From Winogradskyella arenosi (GTDB lineage: Bacteria > Bacteroidota > Bacteroidia > Flavobacteriales > Flavobacteriaceae), in the NCBI RefSeq assembly GCF_003337305.1, contig NZ_QPJO01000004.1:310001-374000 (forward strand): a stretch of 64,000 nucleotides of DNA, given 5' to 3'. Made by a program: the position numbers and the translations under genes. Below the pieces are notes generated by a model, which was not told where the DNA came from, did no database searches, and saw only the letters and a list, made by a program, of their open reading frames with translations. Of this stretch, positions 24,559 to 36,926 are shown in pieces (the first letter of the stretch is position 1; the number at the start of each line of letters is the position of its first letter).

Positions 24559-26211
24559 TTAATTTAATAATTGTTTAGCATGTGCCATGGCAGAATCTGT
24601 AATGGCTACACCTCCTAGCATCTGAGCAATCTCTACAATACGCTCTTCTTCTGATAGTTTTTTAAGGTTGGTATGCGTAACATCATCAATATCGGTTTTA
24701 AACACTTTAAAGTGCGCACTTCCTTTTGCTGCAATTTGAGGTAAATGGGTAATACTAAATACTTGCATTTTTAGACTCATTTGTTTCATGATATCTCCCA
24801 TTTTATTAGAAATTTCTCCAGAAACTCCTGTATCAATCTCATCAAACATAATGGAAGGCAGCTGTATGTAATCTGCTAAAATAGATTTAATGGCTAACAT
24901 AATACGCGACAACTCTCCTCCGGAAGCAGATTTTTTAAGCTCATTAAAACTAGACCCTTTATTGGCCATAAACAGAAACTGTAAATTATCATTTCCGTTT
25001 TTAACAAAGTGCGTTAAAGCTTCTAACTCTACTTTAAATTTCGCATTTGGCATGCCTAATTCTGAAAGAATTGCTTCTAATTTTGAAACGAATACAGGAA
25101 TGACCTTTTTTCGATTCTTGTGAATTTTAAGCGCCATTTGCTTAAGCTTTTCTTGGGCTTTAACAAGTTCTTGCTCTTTATCTGCAATGGCATCGTCTAA
25201 ACTTTCTGTATCGTTTAATTTTAATTGTAAGGTATCTCGAATTTCAATTAAAGCTTTAACATCTAAGACGGCGTGCTTTTGAAACAAATTATTTATAATT
25301 TGAAGTTTGGTATTAATCCCCTCTAAGGCCTCAGGATCTGTAGAAAGCTTTTCCTCTAGGTCATCAATTTCAACCAAAATATCATCGAGCTCTATACCAA
25401 TACTTACAATGCGTTCTTTTAAGTTTTCATAGGCTGCACCAAAAGAAGCAATTTTAGTTAACTCTTGTTTAGAAGCGTTAATCTGATCTAAAACCCCCAA
25501 TTGTTCAGCATTTAAAATGGCCTTAGCACTTGCTAGTTTTTCGCCAATAATTTCTACATTATTGAGCGCTTCATATTCTGCTTCTAAGGTCTCTAGATCA
25601 ACGGTTTCTAAATTGATTTCGGTTAATTCCTTTGTTAAAAAGAGATTGTAATCATATTCCTTAATCAATTCGGCTTTAGACTGCTTTAACTGCTCTAACG
25701 TCTTTTCTAAACTTTTATATTGCTTTAATTGTTTTGAAAACGCCTCTATATTCAATTGGTTTTCGGCTAAGGCATCGATGACTTTAAATTGATAATCATC
25801 TTGCGTAACTTGTTGTGTTTGCTGTTGCGAGTGGATATCTATAAGAGAACCACTTAAAGCCCCTAAATTTTCTAACGTTACGGGTGTATCATTAATGAAT
25901 GCTCTAGATTTTCCGGAAGGTAAAATTTCTCGCCTAATGATGGTTTGTACATCATAATCTAAATCTAAGGTTTTAAATAATGCCGTTAAATTATAATTGG
26001 CAATGTCGAAAACGGCCTCAATAACACATTTTTCTTTGCTATTTTTAACCTGACTTAAATCGGCACGTTTTCCTAAAACAAGCGATAAACCTCCTAATAA
26101 TATGGACTTACCCGCACCGGTTTCTCCTGTAATAATTGTAAAACCATTATGAAATGAAACTTTAAGTTCATCTATAAGGGCGTAATTTTTTATGTGAAGT
26201 GATGTTAACAA
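24559..26211 (-). CDS. recN: DNA repair protein RecN
   Basis: 550 aa, an SMC-like ATPase used in recombinational repair of double-strand breaks. Walker A is GETGAGKSILL (about residues 29-39). A long coiled-coil region spans about 150-365. The signature SGGELSRIMLAIKSI and Walker B SIMFDEIDTGVSGE lie near 430-475, followed by the D-loop/H-loop FSITHLPQIAAKGS. The chosen start is a TTG at 26211, which gives the family N-terminus MLTSLHIKNYALI; no ATG lies in a better position. Confidence 0.94.
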   Translation of the reverse strand: MLTSLHIKNYALIDELKVSFHNGFTIITGETGAGKSILLGGLSLVLGKRADLSQVKNSKEKCVIEAVFDIANYNLTALFKTLDLDYDVQTIIRREILPSGKSRAFINDTPVTLENLGALSGSLIDIHSQQQTQQVTQDDYQFKVIDALAENQLNIEAFSKQLKQYKSLEKTLEQLKQSKAELIKEYDYNLFLTKELTEINLETVDLETLEAEYEALNNVEIIGEKLASAKAILNAEQLGVLDQINASKQELTKIASFGAAYENLKERIVSIGIELDDILVEIDDLEEKLSTDPEALEGINTKLQIINNLFQKHAVLDVKALIEIRDTLQLKLNDTESLDDAIADKEQELVKAQEKLKQMALKIHKNRKKVIPVFVSKLEAILSELGMPNAKFKVELEALTHFVKNGNDNLQFLFMANKGSSFNELKKSASGGELSRIMLAIKSILADYIQLPSIMFDEIDTGVSGEISNKMGDIMKQMSLKMQVFSITHLPQIAAKGSAHFKVFKTDIDDVTHTNLKKLSEEERIVEIAQMLGGVAITDSAMAHAKQLLN

Positions 26212-26356
26212 GCGTCTATAGATTTAAGAATATAAAATTAAAAAATAACTCTAATTTTTAAGTGTTTTGCTCGCCATTAAAAGCGTTCTTACACTCTCGG
26301 TAGGCTTAAAACACAACAAGCAAGCCACTCGAGTTTTTTAACTATAAGCAGGCGAT

Positions 26357-27244
26357 TTAGTACTTAATACTTCTCCATTTCTGTGAGTGCATAGGTGCAA
26401 TTTTTGCCAAAAGATCTACGGTGTCTCTAATATTAACACTAGGTCCTCCCGAAAAAATATCGGCAATCTCATCGGCTTTAGCATCGAAAAACACACGCAT
26501 AACGTAAGAGTTGGGTCTTACACTATGTACGGTTTGAAGCTCATTTAAGGCTAAAATAATTTCTGATTTTCCTTCTTTAGCATCTTCATTCATGATGTCT
26601 AATCCTTGAATGTGATACTTATATAACGTCGCTCTAATGCCTTTATACATTGGCGAGGTTAAATTATTAATGAGTGCAAATCGCGATTGTAATCCGTCTT
26701 CTAACTTCCAACCTTGACCACTGAGTTGTTGTGAATAATTAGCAATGGTCCGTGCTTGTGTAAAATAGTCGTCGCCACCATTAAGCTGAAACGTATCGGC
26801 ATCCATTCCTAAAATCATATATACATGGAATGATAATACTGAGATGAGATTAGACTCGAACTGTGTTTCATTAAACACCAAATTCTGAAATTCTACATAT
26901 TCAAAATTAAAAGTTCTATCGTTATAATTATACACCGGAGTGCTATAGGTTGAATTAAAAACAGGACGTGATGAAGACACCTGAAGCGTGGCTGAAAAGG
27001 CATTATTATTTTGCTCTTTTACATTTATAACCATACTGCAATTAATGCGCTCTTGGGGCCCAAAGGTTTGTGAGGTCCACTTGGTATTATTAATAAACTC
27101 TGTAAGTTGTGTCCCTAAGGTTTTAAAAATAATATCGTTTTCATTCCCGGTTTGCTGCGCAATGACGTTCACCGTACAGTTGAGTTCTTGTGCAACACTT
27201 GTTAAAGTAAGGAAGAAAGTAAAAATCAATAAAAGATTACGCAT
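26357..27244 (-). CDS. porD: Type IX secretion system accessory protein PorD (DUF4835)
   Basis: 295 aa with a signal peptide (MRNLLLIFTFFLTLTSVAQ). The mature protein starts LNCTVNVIAQQTGNEND and contains GQGWKLEDGLQSRFALINNL and YHIQGLDIM, features I associate with the DUF4835/PorD family of Bacteroidota. PorD is required for type IX secretion in Porphyromonas, though its exact place in the machine is not settled. It overlaps the end of coaBC by 8 bases, which implies translational coupling. The window also encodes several T9SS cargo proteins. Confidence 0.82.
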   Translation of the reverse strand: MRNLLLIFTFFLTLTSVAQELNCTVNVIAQQTGNENDIIFKTLGTQLTEFINNTKWTSQTFGPQERINCSMVINVKEQNNNAFSATLQVSSSRPVFNSTYSTPVYNYNDRTFNFEYVEFQNLVFNETQFESNLISVLSFHVYMILGMDADTFQLNGGDDYFTQARTIANYSQQLSGQGWKLEDGLQSRFALINNLTSPMYKGIRATLYKYHIQGLDIMNEDAKEGKSEIILALNELQTVHSVRPNSYVMRVFFDAKADEIADIFSGGPSVNIRDTVDLLAKIAPMHSQKWRSIKY

Positions 27245-28457
27245 GGGTTTGTTTTAAGATCAATTGCATTAAATCTTTAGCGACATCGGCTTTAGATTTT
27301 AATTCCTGTTCTATAATGTCATTTGCTGACGTTATAAATGTAACTTTATTTGTTGACACTCCAAAACCAGCGCCTTTATCTTGTAACGAATTAAGGACAA
27401 TAAGGTCTAAGTTTTTAGCTTTTAGTTTACCTTTAGCATGCTCTAATTCGTTATTCGTTTCTAAAGCAAAACCAACTAAAAACTGACTGGTTTTAAGCGC
27501 TCCTAATGATTTTAAAATGTCTTTAGTTTTCTCTAATCCTATAGTAAACGTTGCTGATTGCTTTTTTATTTTCTGACTGGCCACTTCTTTAGGTCTGTAA
27601 TCTGCAACCGCAGCAGAAAGAATAGCAATATGAGCTGTTGAAAAGTGCTTATGCACTTCGTTATACATCTCTTCAGCACTAACCACAGGCTTCAAGGTGA
27701 CTAAATAATGATCTATTGTTTGGTGGGTAGGACCACTGACTAGAGTTACCTCAGCGCCTAGATTGGCAGCGGCTTTGGCAATTTCAAAGCCCATTTTACC
27801 ACTGGAATGATTTCCAATAAACCGAACAGGATCTATAGCTTCGTAAGTAGGCCCTGCTGTAACTAAAACGTGTTGCCCTCTTAATGGTAATTGATCTAAG
27901 ATATCCTTTTCAATAAAACCAATAATGGCTTCTGGCTCTGCCATACGACCTTCACCAATTAAACCACTAGCAAGCTCACCTGTTCCTGCCGGAATCATGG
28001 TATTACCATAAGATTGAAGTTTTGCAAAAGACGCTTTTGTAGACGCATGCTGATACATATCTAAGTCCATAGCAGGTGCAAAATACACCGGACATTTAGC
28101 AGAAAGATAGGTGGCTAAAAGAATGTTATCGCATACACCATTAGCCATTTTAGCCATAGTATTTGCCGTTGCGGGCGCAATAATAAAAAGATCGGCCCAA
28201 AGTCCTAAATCAACATGGTTGTTCCAAACTTGATTATCTTCATTTTGCTCATCTTCAGCAACAAATGAAGAACACACCGGATTTTTAGATAAGGTAGAAA
28301 GTGTAAGCGGTGTTATAAAATCTTTAGAAGCAGGCGTCATAACGACTTTAACGTTAGCGCCTGCTTTAATAAATAATCTGACTAAGTTCGCAGATTTATA
28401 TGCGGCAATACCAGCAGTAATGCCCAATAAAATATTCTTATCCTTTAGAATAGACAT
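27237..28457 (-). CDS. coaBC: Bifunctional phosphopantothenoylcysteine decarboxylase/synthetase
   Basis: 406 aa. Joins cysteine to 4'-phosphopantothenate and then decarboxylates the product in CoA synthesis. The N-terminal CoaC flavoprotein has GITAGIAAYKSANLVR, the catalytic His in WNHVDLGLWADL, and APATANTMAKMANGVCDNL (split across about 95-115). The C-terminal CoaB half begins VLVTAGPTYEAIDPVRFI followed by GNHSSGKMG and has SAAVADYRP. It lies 14 bases after rpoZ and overlaps porD, so CoA synthesis is embedded in an envelope/transcription operon. Confidence 0.95.
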   Translation of the reverse strand: MSILKDKNILLGITAGIAAYKSANLVRLFIKAGANVKVVMTPASKDFITPLTLSTLSKNPVCSSFVAEDEQNEDNQVWNNHVDLGLWADLFIIAPATANTMAKMANGVCDNILLATYLSAKCPVYFAPAMDLDMYQHASTKASFAKLQSYGNTMIPAGTGELASGLIGEGRMAEPEAIIGFIEKDILDQLPLRGQHVLVTAGPTYEAIDPVRFIGNHSSGKMGFEIAKAAANLGAEVTLVSGPTHQTIDHYLVTLKPVVSAEEMYNEVHKHFSTAHIAILSAAVADYRPKEVASQKIKKQSATFTIGLEKTKDILKSLGALKTSQFLVGFALETNNELEHAKGKLKAKNLDLIVLNSLQDKGAGFGVSTNKVTFITSANDIIEQELKSKADVAKDLMQLILKQTHA

Positions 28458-28471
28458 CTAAGGTTATTAAA

Positions 28472-28798
28472 TTATGGCTGAGGATCCTCAGTGTTTCTAT
28501 GATAAATTTTGTTATCAATCCACTCTTTTACTGCTAAAGCATGTGGCTTAGGTAATTTTTCGTAAAACTTAGAAACTTCAATTTGCTCTTTGTTTTCAAA
28601 AATTTCCTCAAGACTATCATTGTAAGTTGCAAACTCTTCAAGCTTGTCTATTAACTCACGTCTAATATCTGTATTAATCTGTTCGGCACGTCTAGCAATT
28701 ACAGAAATTGCTTCATAGATATTATCTGTAGGAGCATCAATTTCATTTCGGTTGTAAGTAATTGTACTTACGGGTGCATCTGTCTTTTTTAAATCCAT
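28472..28798 (-). CDS. rpoZ: DNA-directed RNA polymerase subunit omega (RpoZ-like)
   Basis: 108 aa from the ATG at 28798 (MDLKKTDAPVSTITYNR). An upstream start at 28813 would overlap bamD and adds residues not expected in the family. The segment TDNIYEAISVIARRAEQIN matches the omega helix that wraps the beta-prime C-terminus, with Bacteroidota-specific extension (ELIDKLEEFATYNDSLEE). Omega helps assemble RNA polymerase. It sits between bamD and coaBC in one transcript. Confidence 0.85.
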   Translation of the reverse strand: MDLKKTDAPVSTITYNRNEIDAPTDNIYEAISVIARRAEQINTDIRRELIDKLEEFATYNDSLEEIFENKEQIEVSKFYEKLPKPHALAVKEWIDNKIYHRNTEDPQP

Positions 28799-28809
28799 CA
28801 TTATAATGT

Positions 28810-29610
28810 TCAACTTTTTGTAGTAAACGTATTTAATTCTTTTTGTAAATCAGCATTCATCATATCCGCAATCTCCGAATAGGTTGAATTAGGATAGCCT
28901 TTTTTAAGGGCATTGTAGTAATTTATAGCATCTTTTAGACGTTCTTCTTTTAAATGCTCCACACTTAATACCGCTAAATTATAAGCAGAATTAAAGCGGT
29001 AATAAAAGGCGTCCCCTCTTAAGGATGTCCCTGGAAACTCTAATAAAAAGTTATTAAACGATTTAATAGAAGCTTTATACTCACCAATGGTATTGTATTG
29101 CTTTGCAATTTCAAAAGCTTTCTTCTCTAATTTAAAATCTAACTCCTTTACTAAAGTATTGGCTTCACCTAAGTATTCAGAATTTGGATAACGATTTAAG
29201 AACAATTGTAACTTTTCAATCGCTTCAACCGTTTCTTTTTGCTCTTTAGAATATACCGGTGAGTTGTAATAATACCCTTTCGCAGCTAAAAAAGCGGCTT
29301 CTTCAGCTTTTTCACTTTGCGGATACACATCAGTAAATTTATCAAAATGAAAACTAGAAATATAGTAGTCCCCTAATTGATACGAGCACATCGCATGCAT
29401 AAAAGTAATCTTCTCTGCTTGTGGTTTTCCTCTAAATTGTTGAAGAATTTGATCTAACAACCTGTAAGATTTATTCCACTTCTCAGCCTCGTATAAATCA
29501 GTAGCCATTTCATATTTTGCAGCGGTATCATCGGACTTTAACGTCTTTTGAAAATCACTACATGAAATAAATAAGATACTGACTAGTAATATGTATATTC
29601 CTCTCTTCAT
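28810..29610 (-). CDS. bamD: Outer membrane assembly lipoprotein BamD
   Basis: 266 aa from ATG at 29610; an in-frame Met 32 codons earlier would place non-signal sequence before the lipobox. The signal MKRGIYILLVSILFISC ends in Cys17 followed by SDFQK, a lipobox for outer-membrane anchoring. Five TPR-like helix pairs follow (for example YEMATDLYEAEKWNKSYRLL, SSFHFDKFTDVYPQSEKAEE, YKASIKSFNNFLLEFPGTS). BamD partners BamA in inserting beta-barrels. It heads the bamD-rpoZ-coaBC-porD unit. Confidence 0.9.
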   Translation of the reverse strand: MKRGIYILLVSILFISCSDFQKTLKSDDTAAKYEMATDLYEAEKWNKSYRLLDQILQQFRGKPQAEKITFMHAMCSYQLGDYYISSFHFDKFTDVYPQSEKAEEAAFLAAKGYYYNSPVYSKEQKETVEAIEKLQLFLNRYPNSEYLGEANTLVKELDFKLEKKAFEIAKQYNTIGEYKASIKSFNNFLLEFPGTSLRGDAFYYRFNSAYNLAVLSVEHLKEERLKDAINYYNALKKGYPNSTYSEIADMMNADLQKELNTFTTKS

Positions 29611-29627
29611 AAATAATAAACAGTGTG

Positions 29628-29635
29628 CAAAAGTA
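29628..29635 (-). promoter_or_regulatory. -7 box of the bamD operon
   Basis: TACTTTTG on the minus strand is a perfect TAnnTTTG, 17 bases before the chosen bamD ATG. This position supports the 29610 start, because a longer reading frame would begin upstream of the promoter. Confidence 0.5.
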
Positions 29636-29718
29636 AACATTATAAACGGATTTAAAAAAAATTTATTATACGCTAAAATAAACCTTGCCTCAGCGCAAAA
29701 AATCAATTTATGCTAAGT

Positions 29719-30603
29719 TTAACTTTTACCTAAAACTTTAAGTTCTGCAGCAATCTTAGTTTTTAAGTTATCTGTTGCTTCTACTAACGGTAAACGTACT
29801 GCAGGCTTAGAAATATTTAGCGCACTTAATACAGCTTTAATTCCTGAAGGGTTATTTTCAGAAAAGATTAATCCGGTAATTGGCATTAATTTAAAATGAA
29901 TATCGTACGCTTCTTTAGCTTTGCGTGCAATTCCTAAACGGATCATTTCAGAAAACTCTTTTGGTAAGGCTTGTCCGATGACCGAAATCACACCCGATCC
30001 ACCTGCTAAGGCTACGCCTAATGCTAAATCGTCATCTCCAGATAACACTAAAAAGCCTTTTGGTTTAGATCTTAATAATTCTAAATACTGGTGAACATTA
30101 TTTCCGGCTTCTTTTACAGCTACGATATTCTCAAAATCCTTAGCCAAACGTAAAGTGGTTTCAGGAGTCATGTTAGATGCCGTTCGTCCTGGAACATTAT
30201 ATAAGATGATTGGTTTTGGAGATACCTCAGCAATGGCTTTAAAATGCTGATAAATTCCCTCTTGTGTTGGCTTACTATAATACGGTGTTACGGATAAGAT
30301 TCCATCAATCCCTGTAAAATCTGTGGTTCTAATTTCTTCAAGTACTGTTAAGGTGTTGTTCCCTCCTATTCCTAATACTATAGGAAGTCTCCCCTTATTA
30401 ACTTTAGATATAAATGCAATGAGTTCTTTTTTCTCTTCTGGCGTTACTGTTACGCTCTCTCCTGTGGTCCCACTTATTACTAAATAGTCCGTTCCATTTT
30501 CTATATTATATTCTACTAAACGCTCTAAGGCATCAAAATCAATGCTTAAGTCAGCGTTAAAAGGTGTAATTAATGCCACACCTGTTCCTATAAATTCAGT
30601 CAT
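29719..30603 (-). CDS. dapA: 4-hydroxy-tetrahydrodipicolinate synthase
   Basis: 294 aa. Condenses pyruvate with aspartate semialdehyde at the start of the lysine/diaminopimelate branch, needed for peptidoglycan. The Schiff-base Lys is K164 (IVAVKEAGNN), the proton-relay Tyr is Y135 (IILYNVPGR), and the TT pair is in ISGTTGES (44-51). The stop of the upstream DUF6913-like gene and this start share the base region at 30603, implying coupled translation. dapF lies elsewhere in the window. Confidence 0.95.
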   Translation of the reverse strand: MTEFIGTGVALITPFNADLSIDFDALERLVEYNIENGTDYLVISGTTGESVTVTPEEKKELIAFISKVNKGRLPIVLGIGGNNTLTVLEEIRTTDFTGIDGILSVTPYYSKPTQEGIYQHFKAIAEVSPKPIILYNVPGRTASNMTPETTLRLAKDFENIVAVKEAGNNVHQYLELLRSKPKGFLVLSGDDDLALGVALAGGSGVISVIGQALPKEFSEMIRLGIARKAKEAYDIHFKLMPITGLIFSENNPSGIKAVLSALNISKPAVRLPLVEATDNLKTKIAAELKVLGKS

Positions 30604-31121
30604 TATAATTTATTTAAGATATTTAAGTACTTTTTTAATTCTTGTTTAAAAATGTTGATGTCTTTTAAATCGACATCTATAATTAAATCGTATAACCGCT
30701 CATCGGTTCTTGTAATGCCTACTTTAAATTGGGCCTTGGAGGCTGCCGTAATTAAATCGAGCTGTAACACTGGATTTTTATAAAAGCTAATTAACAAATC
30801 GTAAGGCTCCTTAATAAAAGTCTCTAAGTCGGCATTATTAATTTTTCCTTTCCAACCGAAGTCTTTTGGACTTACATGAGTATTCCATTCGTTATGCTCT
30901 AATTTGTCATCTAAAGTAAAAGCTATAATTTTGTGCTTCGGAGACTCCAAACCTAAAGATTTGAAAAAGACTCTAAAGACTTCAAATTCATGAAATTCGT
31001 TAGCATTTAAAAGGACAGCAACCGTTTTAATTTTAGTTTGGTTAACTCTAGATTTACGTGCAGCCAATAAATTGTTAACATATTTTCGATTCGATTTTTC
31101 TTTAAATGCTTTTAAAATCAT
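30603..31121 (-). CDS. Conserved Bacteroidota protein (DUF6913-like)
   Basis: 172 aa, no signal peptide or membrane segment. It begins MILKAFKEKSNRKYVNNLLAA (basic helix) and continues with an alternating alpha/beta pattern (VAVLLNANEFHEFEVFRVFF, YDLLISFYKNPVLQLDLI). The pattern and position before dapA recall the family listed as DUF6913 in Flavobacteriia, but I cannot confirm the number here. It overlaps dapA by one base. No function can be assigned. Confidence 0.6.
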   Translation of the reverse strand: MILKAFKEKSNRKYVNNLLAARKSRVNQTKIKTVAVLLNANEFHEFEVFRVFFKSLGLESPKHKIIAFTLDDKLEHNEWNTHVSPKDFGWKGKINNADLETFIKEPYDLLISFYKNPVLQLDLITAASKAQFKVGITRTDERLYDLIIDVDLKDINIFKQELKKYLNILNKL

Positions 31122-31139
31122 TTACCTTTAGCCTTTGTG

Positions 31140-31174
31140 CAAATTTAGTAAAAGCACTTCAACTTTATTACAAA
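31140..31174 (-). promoter_or_regulatory. Promoter of the DUF6913-like gene and dapA
   Basis: On the minus strand TTTG (31174-31171) precedes TAAATTTG (31147-31140) by 23 bases. The -7 box is a perfect match, 18 bases before the ATG. Confidence 0.45.
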
Positions 31175-31193
31175 CTTCTTATAAGTTATTCTA

Positions 31194-31946
31194 ATGTCTA
31201 TAAAACATCTTTTAAACCTCTGTGTACTACTGCTTATCTTCTCTTGTGCCTCGTCAGAAATTTCTAAAATTGAAGGCAAACGCTTAGATATTGATGCCAC
31301 TTTAAAGACCGATCAGGCCATTGACGATTTTATAAAACCTTACCGTCTTCATATTAATAAAGACATGGATAGCGTTATTTCTTACGCGCCAGAAACCTAT
31401 TCTAAAACCGATGGTAAATTTAATACGGCTATAGGAAACTTTATGGCCGATGCTGTTTATGCTGAAGGAAATCCCGTATTTAAAAAACAGACTCAAAAAG
31501 ATCTTGATTTTGTGTTATTAAATTATGGTGGGATCCGATCTATAATTTCTAAAGGAAATATTACAACCCGAACTGCCTATGGTGTTATGCCGTTTGAAAA
31601 CTCTGTTGTTGTCGCTGGTTTAAAAGGCACTCAAATTATGGAAATGACGGAATACCTTTCTCGCGGAAAACGAGCGCATCCTATATCAAAACAATTACAG
31701 TTAACCTTAGATGAAAACGGAAAAGTAAAGTCCGCTACCATTCATGGCGCTCCTATTGATGAGAACAAGACCTACTATGTGGCTACAAATGATTATCTTT
31801 ATGATGGCGGTGATGGCATGACGTTTTTCCATCCTAATGAAGGTCTTTATGTTTTAAACTATAAAATAAGAAACATTCTTATTGACCACTTTAAAAAATA
31901 CGACACCATTAATCCTAAAAGAGACCAACGTTTTATTAAATTATAA
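31194..31946 (+). CDS. 5'-nucleotidase C-terminal domain lipoprotein (split UshA, part 1)
   Basis: 250 aa. The signal ends in LLIFSCASS, a lipobox with Cys18. The mature part is the C-terminal substrate-binding domain of UshA-type 5'-nucleotidases: GNFMADAVYAEGN, LLNYGGIRSIISKGNIT and NDYLYDGGDGMTFF (the nucleobase-stacking Phe region). The metal-binding catalytic domain is absent from this chain and is encoded by the next gene, 69 bases downstream. The two presumably act together in the periplasm to strip phosphate from nucleotides. Confidence 0.88.
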   Translation: MSIKHLLNLCVLLLIFSCASSEISKIEGKRLDIDATLKTDQAIDDFIKPYRLHINKDMDSVISYAPETYSKTDGKFNTAIGNFMADAVYAEGNPVFKKQTQKDLDFVLLNYGGIRSIISKGNITTRTAYGVMPFENSVVVAGLKGTQIMEMTEYLSRGKRAHPISKQLQLTLDENGKVKSATIHGAPIDENKTYYVATNDYLYDGGDGMTFFHPNEGLYVLNYKIRNILIDHFKKYDTINPKRDQRFIKL

Positions 31947-32015
31947 AACGCATTCATTTATATCTAAACCTATTTTACGAAGTCATCCTTATAATATACC
32001 GTAAATAAAAGACCC

Positions 32016-32930
32016 ATGAAAAGAAGACAATTTATACAAAAATCAACAGCAGCAACTGTATTAGCAAGTGTTGGTGGTCTCAGCTTACAATCTTTTAGTT
32101 CTACCAAAACAAAAAAAATAACCATACTACATACTAACGATGTCCATAGCCATATTGACCCTTTTGGTCCAGAAGATGGTAGAAACGCCAATAAAGGTGG
32201 TGTTGCTAGGCGTGCCAGTTTAGTAGAATCTATTAGAGCTGAAAATCCGAATACCTTATTATTAGATGCCGGAGATATTTTTCAAGGAACCCCTTATTTT
32301 AACTATTACGGGGGTGAGTTAGAATTTAAACTCATGAGTATGTTAAAGTATGATGTTGCTACCATTGGTAATCATGATTTTGACAATGGAATTGATGGGT
32401 TGTACGCTCAAATTCCACATGCTGATTTTGAATTTGTTTCCGCCAATTACGATTTTACAAACACCGTGATGGACACGCATGTAAAACCGTATAAAATCCT
32501 TGTTAAGGACGGTATTAAAATTGGAATTTTTGGATTAGGCGTTGAGTTAGAAGGCTTAGTCGGTAAAGACATGTATAAAGAAACGGTATACCTTGACCCT
32601 ATTGAAAAAGCTCAGGATATGTCTCGTATTTTACGTGAAGACGAAGGCTGTGATTTGGTCATTTGCCTATCGCACCTCGGTTACGAATATAAGAATGCAC
32701 CACAGAAAGTTAGCGATATTTCTCTAGCAAAAGCGACTAAAGACATCGATCTTATTATAGGAGGCCACACGCATACCTTTTTACCTAAACCAACCGTAGA
32801 AACCAATAGTGTTGGCAAAAGTGTTTTAGTTAACCAAGTGGGCTGTTTTGGTTTATACTTAGGACGCGTTGATTTTTATTTTGAACCTGGAAGAAAAGTA
32901 AAATCTGATGGCGCTTCTATTATCGTTTAA
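32016..32930 (+). CDS. 5'-nucleotidase catalytic metallophosphatase, Tat-type signal (split UshA, part 2)
   Basis: 304 aa. The N-terminus KRRQFIQKS followed by a hydrophobic stretch resembles a twin-arginine signal, although the motif is RRQF not RRxFL. The metallophosphatase motifs are complete: HTNDVHSH (near 39-46), DAGDIFQG, GNHDFDNG, CLSHLGYE and GGHTHTFL. It ends where the substrate-binding domain would begin in UshA; that domain is the preceding gene. The split and the reversed gene order are notable. Expected location is the periplasm. Confidence 0.9.
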   Translation: MKRRQFIQKSTAATVLASVGGLSLQSFSSTKTKKITILHTNDVHSHIDPFGPEDGRNANKGGVARRASLVESIRAENPNTLLLDAGDIFQGTPYFNYYGGELEFKLMSMLKYDVATIGNHDFDNGIDGLYAQIPHADFEFVSANYDFTNTVMDTHVKPYKILVKDGIKIGIFGLGVELEGLVGKDMYKETVYLDPIEKAQDMSRILREDEGCDLVICLSHLGYEYKNAPQKVSDISLAKATKDIDLIIGGHTHTFLPKPTVETNSVGKSVLVNQVGCFGLYLGRVDFYFEPGRKVKSDGASIIV

Positions 32931-33006
32931 ATCTGAGACTGAATAGCTTTAATCGTGTTTACGGCTTTGTTCTCATGAGATTTTTAAAATGAAATACCCC
33001 AATGAC

Positions 33007-33747
33007 TTAATCTATACTGTAATTTTCATCGGTATAATCTTGTATTGGACCTGAAAACTCTTGCTGAGATTGCAAGTAAAAGAAGGTCAGCGCAATCATA
33101 AAGAATAGCGAATAGATAAAGCCTAAATTATCATCTTTTAAAATATAATAATAGCTCAGCTGAATAATTTCTGAAAACACGATAAAGATAGACCCTATTA
33201 AAAAGAGCATCGATTTATTAGTGTTGCGATACATATAGTTAATTAAGGCTAAGGACAACAACAGCATCACAACAGCATTATATGTATACTCTAAAGCGTA
33301 CTCATAAAAATTGAAAAAGCCTTCTGTTGTATTAGAAATAAGCGTAACACTGAACACGTCTAAAACCAATAAAATGATGATAGGTATTGTGAGTTCTTTA
33401 AAGACTGTTTTAAAATCGAGTTGCCTAATTATCTCAACAATAAGTAACGTGTAAGCGATAAGATATAGTGTATTGATACTAAAATAAATACAATCTATAT
33501 TCTCTATCGCGACCTCAGGTTTTGACCAAGCCGAGACATTAATAACCTCAGCTAAGGCGTATAACACCAAAAACGATAAAAATAATTTGGAAACATTAGG
33601 GGTCCAACCCACATACAAAATGGTCAATAGCACCATGATGACAGCACTTGTCAAAGCCCCCTCAAACTCCAACGACATCGTTTGAAAAAAAACATAGGTT
33701 ACCGCCAATAGCAGTAATACTATTTTTAAAATTCTCTTTACTAACAT
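33007..33747 (-). CDS. Multi-pass inner-membrane protein of unknown function
   Basis: 246 aa with about eight hydrophobic helices spread over residues 5-225 (for example LKIVLLLLAVTYVFF, ALTSAVIMVLLTILYVG, YLIAYTLLIVEII, IPIIILLVLDVFSV) and a short polar C-terminal tail rich in Asp/Glu. The eight-helix plan recalls YhhN-type proteins but I see no diagnostic motif. It stands between the split nucleotidase and ligA. Confidence 0.6.
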   Translation of the reverse strand: MLVKRILKIVLLLLAVTYVFFQTMSLEFEGALTSAVIMVLLTILYVGWTPNVSKLFLSFLVLYALAEVINVSAWSKPEVAIENIDCIYFSINTLYLIAYTLLIVEIIRQLDFKTVFKELTIPIIILLVLDVFSVTLISNTTEGFFNFYEYALEYTYNAVVMLLLSLALINYMYRNTNKSMLFLIGSIFIVFSEIIQLSYYYILKDDNLGFIYSLFFMIALTFFYLQSQQEFSGPIQDYTDENYSID

Positions 33748-33848
33748 TAATTATCCCTTATTAACGTTAGCAAATATAAACAAATATCTAACTTTTAAAC
33801 GATAAAACTATGTAATTCACCGAATAAATGTTATTTTTATGTAAGAAT

Positions 33849-36901
<3,053 letters not shown>

Positions 36902-36926
36902 GCTTTAAACTTTGGATGGCTTCAGA

